Part shown: positions 7,201 through 10,299 of the stretch, piece after piece | How the letters are laid out: each line of letters starts with the position of its first letter | Numbering within the stretch: position 1 is the first letter of the stretch | Assembly: GCA_945988865.1 (NCBI GenBank) | Contig: CAMFTQ010000011.1 | Location: 1-10,299 of the forward strand | Reading direction: 5' to 3' | DNA: 10,299 nt | Source: an uncultured Anaeromassilibacillus sp. | GTDB taxonomy: Bacteria; Bacillota; Clostridia; Oscillospirales; Acutalibacteraceae | Position numbers and translations under genes: made by a program | The notes under the pieces: model-generated | Seen by the model: the letters and a program-made list of their open reading frames with translations, nothing else | What the model was told of the DNA's origin: nothing | The model's database searches: none

Positions 7201-7580
7201 ACCGTATGAACGGACTTATCCTAAACGATATGGACGTTATTAAGGGAATGGAAAGAGAATGTCAGGGCAGATATATTCCTGTTGTAAATAAAAAGGGTGA
7301 GGTTTATCTCAATTCTGCAAACGCCGCAAGCATTGAGCTTTTGGGTGCAATTTTCAAAAGAATTGACAGTATTGTTACAGATATGGCAGACAATCTGCAC
7401 AGCGGAAATGTTGAAGCGTTGCCGTTAAAGGGAACAAAAAACAGCTGTGAATACTGTCCTTACATAACCGTCTGCGGATATACAGACGAAAAGAAATTCA
7501 TAAAAGCAATAAAATATGACCGTCAGGCTGTTATAGACGATTTATTTAATGAGCAAAAAGAGAAAGAGCAGGTGCAATAA
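4224..7580 (+). CDS. addB: ATP-dependent helicase/nuclease subunit AddB
   Basis: A 1118-residue subunit of AddAB, the Firmicutes counterpart of RecBCD. It resects double-strand ends, responds to Chi and loads RecA for homologous repair. An N-terminal Walker A loop, GRSGTGKTT (residues 7-15), opens a degenerate helicase region that in Bacillus AddB serves Chi recognition rather than unwinding. A conserved helicase-like stretch, GTADRIRLTNKKAVFVIGAV followed by DGVFPR, lies at about 570-595. The C-terminal nuclease has GSIDRVD (Asp902), DYKTG (Asp919, Lys921) and LQMLIYL (Gln939). Four cysteines, Cys763 plus Cys1075, Cys1078 and Cys1084 (C-x2-C-x5-C), match the iron-sulfur staple that brackets the nuclease. 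Length is close to the usual 1150. The stop codon overlaps the addA start by one base. Confidence 0.96.
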   Translation: MLRILTGRSGTGKTTYLQNYFAQLAKNGNSKLLFIVPDQMSFDTEKVFLELLGPKLCRNVLVVGFSRLCDYVEEKSDKSSAAVLDDGEKYIIMSMAVEQVQDSLSLYANQVKNKELVTLMLSAEKEYKKCAITPSQLFEKSENTSDEVLKQKLRETALVCQAYDAIIENKYIDPIDRLSKTAKILSENKMFSDYTVAVDGFSGFTVIEQNALQQLMIQSVDFYCALTDDPLISEEQDKIFFTTKRTAKVLKNIAKKNDVKIAPNITFDKNYRFKSKDLENIEKSIYCIDSQPLDYIPTDFQIYSASTVYDESEFVAKTIRRLVIEEDYRYNDFAVVCRDLSVYSSILDTIFDKYEISYFMDVAQNIAIKPLVKLVDSCFDAVTANFEREAVLSILKTGLTDFDAKEIADFENYLFVWNITGSRFCSEFTDNPKGFSNTFTESDKKTLANLEQIRKSIISTLLEFKEKITDATGEEITKALYSLLLELNVPENLKSLADELENDNQYDLSREQIRLWAILMNALDKMYKILGDSIISAKRYRELLSLRLNNEELATIPRGLDQVTVGTADRIRLTNKKAVFVIGAVDGVFPRTPVQSGIFTDRQRRMIIDELGLPLSDCISELAKQETYLAYCAMSSASQKLYLSYYNTNLKGEEEKPSSLVKECSRLFKNLLPYCKSVSVLDNIWCEKSAFEYCASLYSTGTDEAKELKKLFSENEKYKKVLESIDRAINEKPFEINNKETAMNLFGRQLSISASQVEKYNLCKFQYFCQYGLKAKERRRAEIDSLQYGTIVHFVLESYLKSTEKSVLQSITKNETKEIISSILEQYANENLGGLDNKSARFLFMYEKLKDACVSLVMRISQELSQSEFVPVDFELNIGQDIKPYKIELPDNRSVTIYGSIDRVDKMEKNGKLYIRIIDYKTGTKVFDLSDIMYGLNLQMLIYLSAVQKNGKERYADEIIPAGVLYMPSVSPIINASKEIQQEKLDGEIDKCYRMNGLILNDMDVIKGMERECQGRYIPVVNKKGEVYLNSANAASIELLGAIFKRIDSIVTDMADNLHSGNVEALPLKGTKNSCEYCPYITVCGYTDEKKFIKAIKYDRQAVIDDLFNEQKEKEQVQ

Positions 7581-10299
7581 TGGCAGTTACGTGGACAGAA
7601 AATCAGCAAAACGCAATAAACGCACGAGGCGGTTCTCTGCTTGTATCGGCTGCGGCAGGCTCAGGCAAAACGGCGGTATTAGTTGAACGCATTATAAGTA
7701 TGATAACCGACAGCAAAAATCCTGTTGATGCCGACAGATTGCTTGTAGTTACATACACAAGAGCCGCCGCCAAGGAAATGCGTGACAGAATATGCGAAAG
7801 AATAGACGAGCTGTTAAAGAAAAACCCGTATGACGAAAATCTTAGAAGACAGCAAACGCTTATGAACAACGCTCATATCTCAACAATACACAGCTTTTGC
7901 TCAGATTTTGTCAGAGAAAATTTTTATCTGCTCGACATTTCAAATGATTTCAGAATAGCCGATGACGGCGAGCTTAAAATGCTCAAGCACAAGGCTATGG
8001 AAACATCGCTTGATATATTTTATCAGAATAATTCACAGGATTTTGCCGAGCTTGCAGACTCCTTTTCAACGGCGAAAAATGATGAAAAGCTAAAAAAAGT
8101 AATTCTAAAGCTCTACGAATTTCTGCTTTCGCACCCTTTCCCCGATGAATGGATGACAGAAAAACTCAATATGTATGACGATACAATAGATTCATCAAAA
8201 ACTGTCTGGGGTGTAAAAATCTGCGAGTACGCTCAAAGCGCCGCCGAATATGCGTTGAAGCTGTCAAAGGGAATATTAAATTTAATTAAAGAAGAGCCTG
8301 ATATTTTTGAAAAGGCGATAGATTTAGTAAAGGGCGATATTGATTATTTTAACAGATTGCTCGACTCACTAAAGCAGGGCGACTGGGATAAAATAATCAA
8401 AGCTGTCAATTCATTTGAAGCAGGTACTTTTTCAGTAAAAAGAGGGTACAAGGATTATCCGCCTAAGATAAAAGCCGCAGCCGACAGAAATATTGTAAAG
8501 AATGTTGTAAATGAGCTTAAAATGCTTTTCTTTCAGTCGGACTTTGATTGTAAGGACGATATATTAACGCTCAGACCGATTATAGGCTCTTTGTTTGAAT
8601 GTGTAAGAGAATTTTCAAAGGAGTTTTCAAGGCTCAAGCGACAGAGAAATATAGCAGACTTCAACGACCTTGAGCATTGGACGCTTCGGCTTCTTGTTGA
8701 AATAAAGGACGGAAAAATAATTAAAACAAAAACAGCCGAAAAAGCCTCCCTTTCATTTGATGCTGTAATGATTGATGAATATCAGGACGCAAACGAGGTT
8801 CAGGATTTAATATTCAGTGCAATAAGTAAAGATGAAAAAAACCTCTTTGTAGTAGGTGACGTAAAGCAAAGTATCTACGGCTTTCGTCAGGCGATGCCCG
8901 AAATATTTATAGCAAGAAAAGAAAGAACATCGCTTTACAGTGTTGAAAACAAGGAGCAACCGTCAAGAATTATTCTTGACAAGAACTTCAGAAGCAGAAC
9001 AGGTATAACAGATGCAACAAACTTTGTGTTTGACAGCCTTATGTCAAAGGAGGTCGGCGACATTGAATATGACGGCGAAGAAAGGCTCACTCCGGGTGCG
9101 CAGTACCCCGACTCACCATATCCGCATACAGAGCTTCATCTGATAGAAACTGATGATGAAACAGACGCTTGTGTAAAAGAGGCTTTGTATATAGTTGAAT
9201 TGATTATGAAGATGAAAAGAGAGCCTTGCATTACAGAAAACGGAGTGCTTAGAAATGCCGAAAACGGTGACTTTGCAATACTGCTTAGAAACACCAAAAA
9301 ATACGCTCATATTTACGTTGACATATTAAAGCAAAACGGAATTTTTGCGTATTCTGAATTAACCGACAGCTTTCTCGATATGCCCGAAATTTCGGTGATT
9401 TTAAACTTCCTTAAAATAATCGACAACCCCGCACAGGATATACCGCTTTTGTCGGTTATGATGAGTCCGATTTACGGCTTTACAGCAGATGATATGGCAA
9501 AAATCAGAGCAGAGAGCAGGCACACAAATCTCTATTCAGCCGTATCGTCATACGCTGAAAATGGTGATGAAAAATGCTCCGATTTTATAAGAACGCTAAG
9601 AGAGCTTCGTACCTTTTCGATTACACTGAGCGTTGACGCTCTTATAAACAAAATTTTTGAAATGACAGGCTACGTTTCAGTTTCATCAGCCGTAGCACCT
9701 TACTCAAATGCAGTAAATAATTTAAGGCTGTTACAGGAGTACGCTCGTGAATTTGAAAAAAACGGCTACAGAGGACTGTCGTCATTTGTTAATTATATTG
9801 ACACGCTAAAAGAGCAGGGCGAAAATCTAAAGGCTGCCGCCGATGACAACGGATTACAGTTTTTAGGCGTAAGAGTTATGAGTATTCACAAAAGCAAGGG
9901 ACTTCAATTTCCTGTTTGTATTATTGCAAATACTGCAAGGCAGTTTGTATCGGATAAATCAGAAGAAATACAGCTCCACAGCAAAATGGGCTTTGCCTCA
10001 AAGCGTGTTGACAAGGACAGAATGTGCAGATACACAACAATGCCCCGTGAAGCACTCTGCATAGAAAATATGCGCAGCGAAAAGTCAGAGGAGTTAAGAA
10101 TCCTCTACGTAGCTATGACAAGAGCGAAAGAAAGGCTTATTATGCTTTCCACCTCAAAAGACATAAAAAAATACGTGACCTCAATTTCCTCACAGCTTAC
10201 AGATAACGACAAAATTTCGCCCTACATAGTACGCAGTGCAAAAAAGCTTTCCGACTGGATAGTTATGTGCGCACTTATCCACCCGAGCGCAAATGAGCT
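7580..10299 (+). CDS. addA: ATP-dependent helicase/nuclease subunit AddA, N-terminal 906 residues (3' end outside window)
   Basis: This is the UvrD/Rep-type superfamily 1A motor and nuclease subunit of AddAB. It starts at the ATG in TAATG, sharing one base with addB, with an AGGTG ribosome binding site at 7570-7574. All helicase motifs are in order: Q motif TENQQNAI (6-13), Walker A AAAGSGKT (24-31, Lys30), motif Ia VTYTRAAAKEM (57-67), Ib STIHSFC (101-107), motif II IDEYQD (398-403), motif III GDVKQSIYGFRQA (426-438), motif IV KNFRSR (468-473), motif V SIHKSKGLQFP (768-778) and motif VI LYVAMTRAKERL (842-853). The frame is open to the window edge with no frameshift. About 300 residues are missing, including the RecB-like nuclease domain expected at the C-terminus, so nuclease competence cannot be judged here. 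Confidence 0.97.
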   Translation, partial: MAVTWTENQQNAINARGGSLLVSAAAGSGKTAVLVERIISMITDSKNPVDADRLLVVTYTRAAAKEMRDRICERIDELLKKNPYDENLRRQQTLMNNAHISTIHSFCSDFVRENFYLLDISNDFRIADDGELKMLKHKAMETSLDIFYQNNSQDFAELADSFSTAKNDEKLKKVILKLYEFLLSHPFPDEWMTEKLNMYDDTIDSSKTVWGVKICEYAQSAAEYALKLSKGILNLIKEEPDIFEKAIDLVKGDIDYFNRLLDSLKQGDWDKIIKAVNSFEAGTFSVKRGYKDYPPKIKAAADRNIVKNVVNELKMLFFQSDFDCKDDILTLRPIIGSLFECVREFSKEFSRLKRQRNIADFNDLEHWTLRLLVEIKDGKIIKTKTAEKASLSFDAVMIDEYQDANEVQDLIFSAISKDEKNLFVVGDVKQSIYGFRQAMPEIFIARKERTSLYSVENKEQPSRIILDKNFRSRTGITDATNFVFDSLMSKEVGDIEYDGEERLTPGAQYPDSPYPHTELHLIETDDETDACVKEALYIVELIMKMKREPCITENGVLRNAENGDFAILLRNTKKYAHIYVDILKQNGIFAYSELTDSFLDMPEISVILNFLKIIDNPAQDIPLLSVMMSPIYGFTADDMAKIRAESRHTNLYSAVSSYAENGDEKCSDFIRTLRELRTFSITLSVDALINKIFEMTGYVSVSSAVAPYSNAVNNLRLLQEYAREFEKNGYRGLSSFVNYIDTLKEQGENLKAAADDNGLQFLGVRVMSIHKSKGLQFPVCIIANTARQFVSDKSEEIQLHSKMGFASKRVDKDRMCRYTTMPREALCIENMRSEKSEELRILYVAMTRAKERLIMLSTSKDIKKYVTSISSQLTDNDKISPYIVRSAKKLSDWIVMCALIHPSANE

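Noticed and set aside
7603..7869. An 88-residue open frame on the - strand inside addA
   Set aside because: It is antisense to the Walker A and motif Ia coding region of addA. It reads as a codon-usage shadow rich in Ser, Leu and Ile, with no independent support.

Overview
The window is an ordinary, gene-dense stretch of chromosome in which every gene lies on the + strand. It most likely comes from an anaerobic, endospore-forming member of the Clostridia, perhaps an Oscillospirales/Ruminococcus-type gut bacterium. This rests on low-to-moderate G+C content, frequent AGA arginine codons, a spoIIR sporulation gene, AddAB rather than RecBCD, and an MEP-pathway isoprenoid gene. The species cannot be fixed from the sequence alone.

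Layout: (1) 1-356 is the 3' end of a glutamine-dependent NAD+ synthase gene. (2) 380-868 is a small protein that resembles the LURP-one-related/YxjI (tubby-like) family. (3) 910-2582 is an Lrp/AsnC-type regulator whose stop codon overlaps the GTG start of a class I aminotransferase. (4) 2602-3468 is ispE. (5) 3484-3529 is a strong hairpin with a T-tract. It looks like the ispE terminator, and its right arm is also the ribosome binding site of the next gene. (6) 3530-4135 is spoIIR, the secreted forespore-to-mother-cell signal. (7) 4136-4223 is a short gap with an extended -10 promoter. (8) 4224-7580 is addB, and 7580-10299 is addA, which is cut by the window edge before its nuclease domain.

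The genes form at least three expression blocks. nadE, the LOR-like gene, the lrp/aminotransferase pair and ispE are closely packed and could be co-transcribed up to the hairpin at 3484-3529. spoIIR appears to be insulated from that traffic. addB and addA overlap by one base and encode the two subunits of one double-strand-break repair helicase-nuclease.

No mobile element, CRISPR array, tRNA or rRNA was seen, and there is no gene-free stretch longer than about 90 bases. I found no undescribed multi-gene system. The most interesting signal is regulatory. The spoIIR hairpin combines a terminator, an occluded ribosome binding site, and a perfect TATAAT box whose predicted start site lies in the loop. 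RNA made from that promoter would therefore lack the occluding arm.
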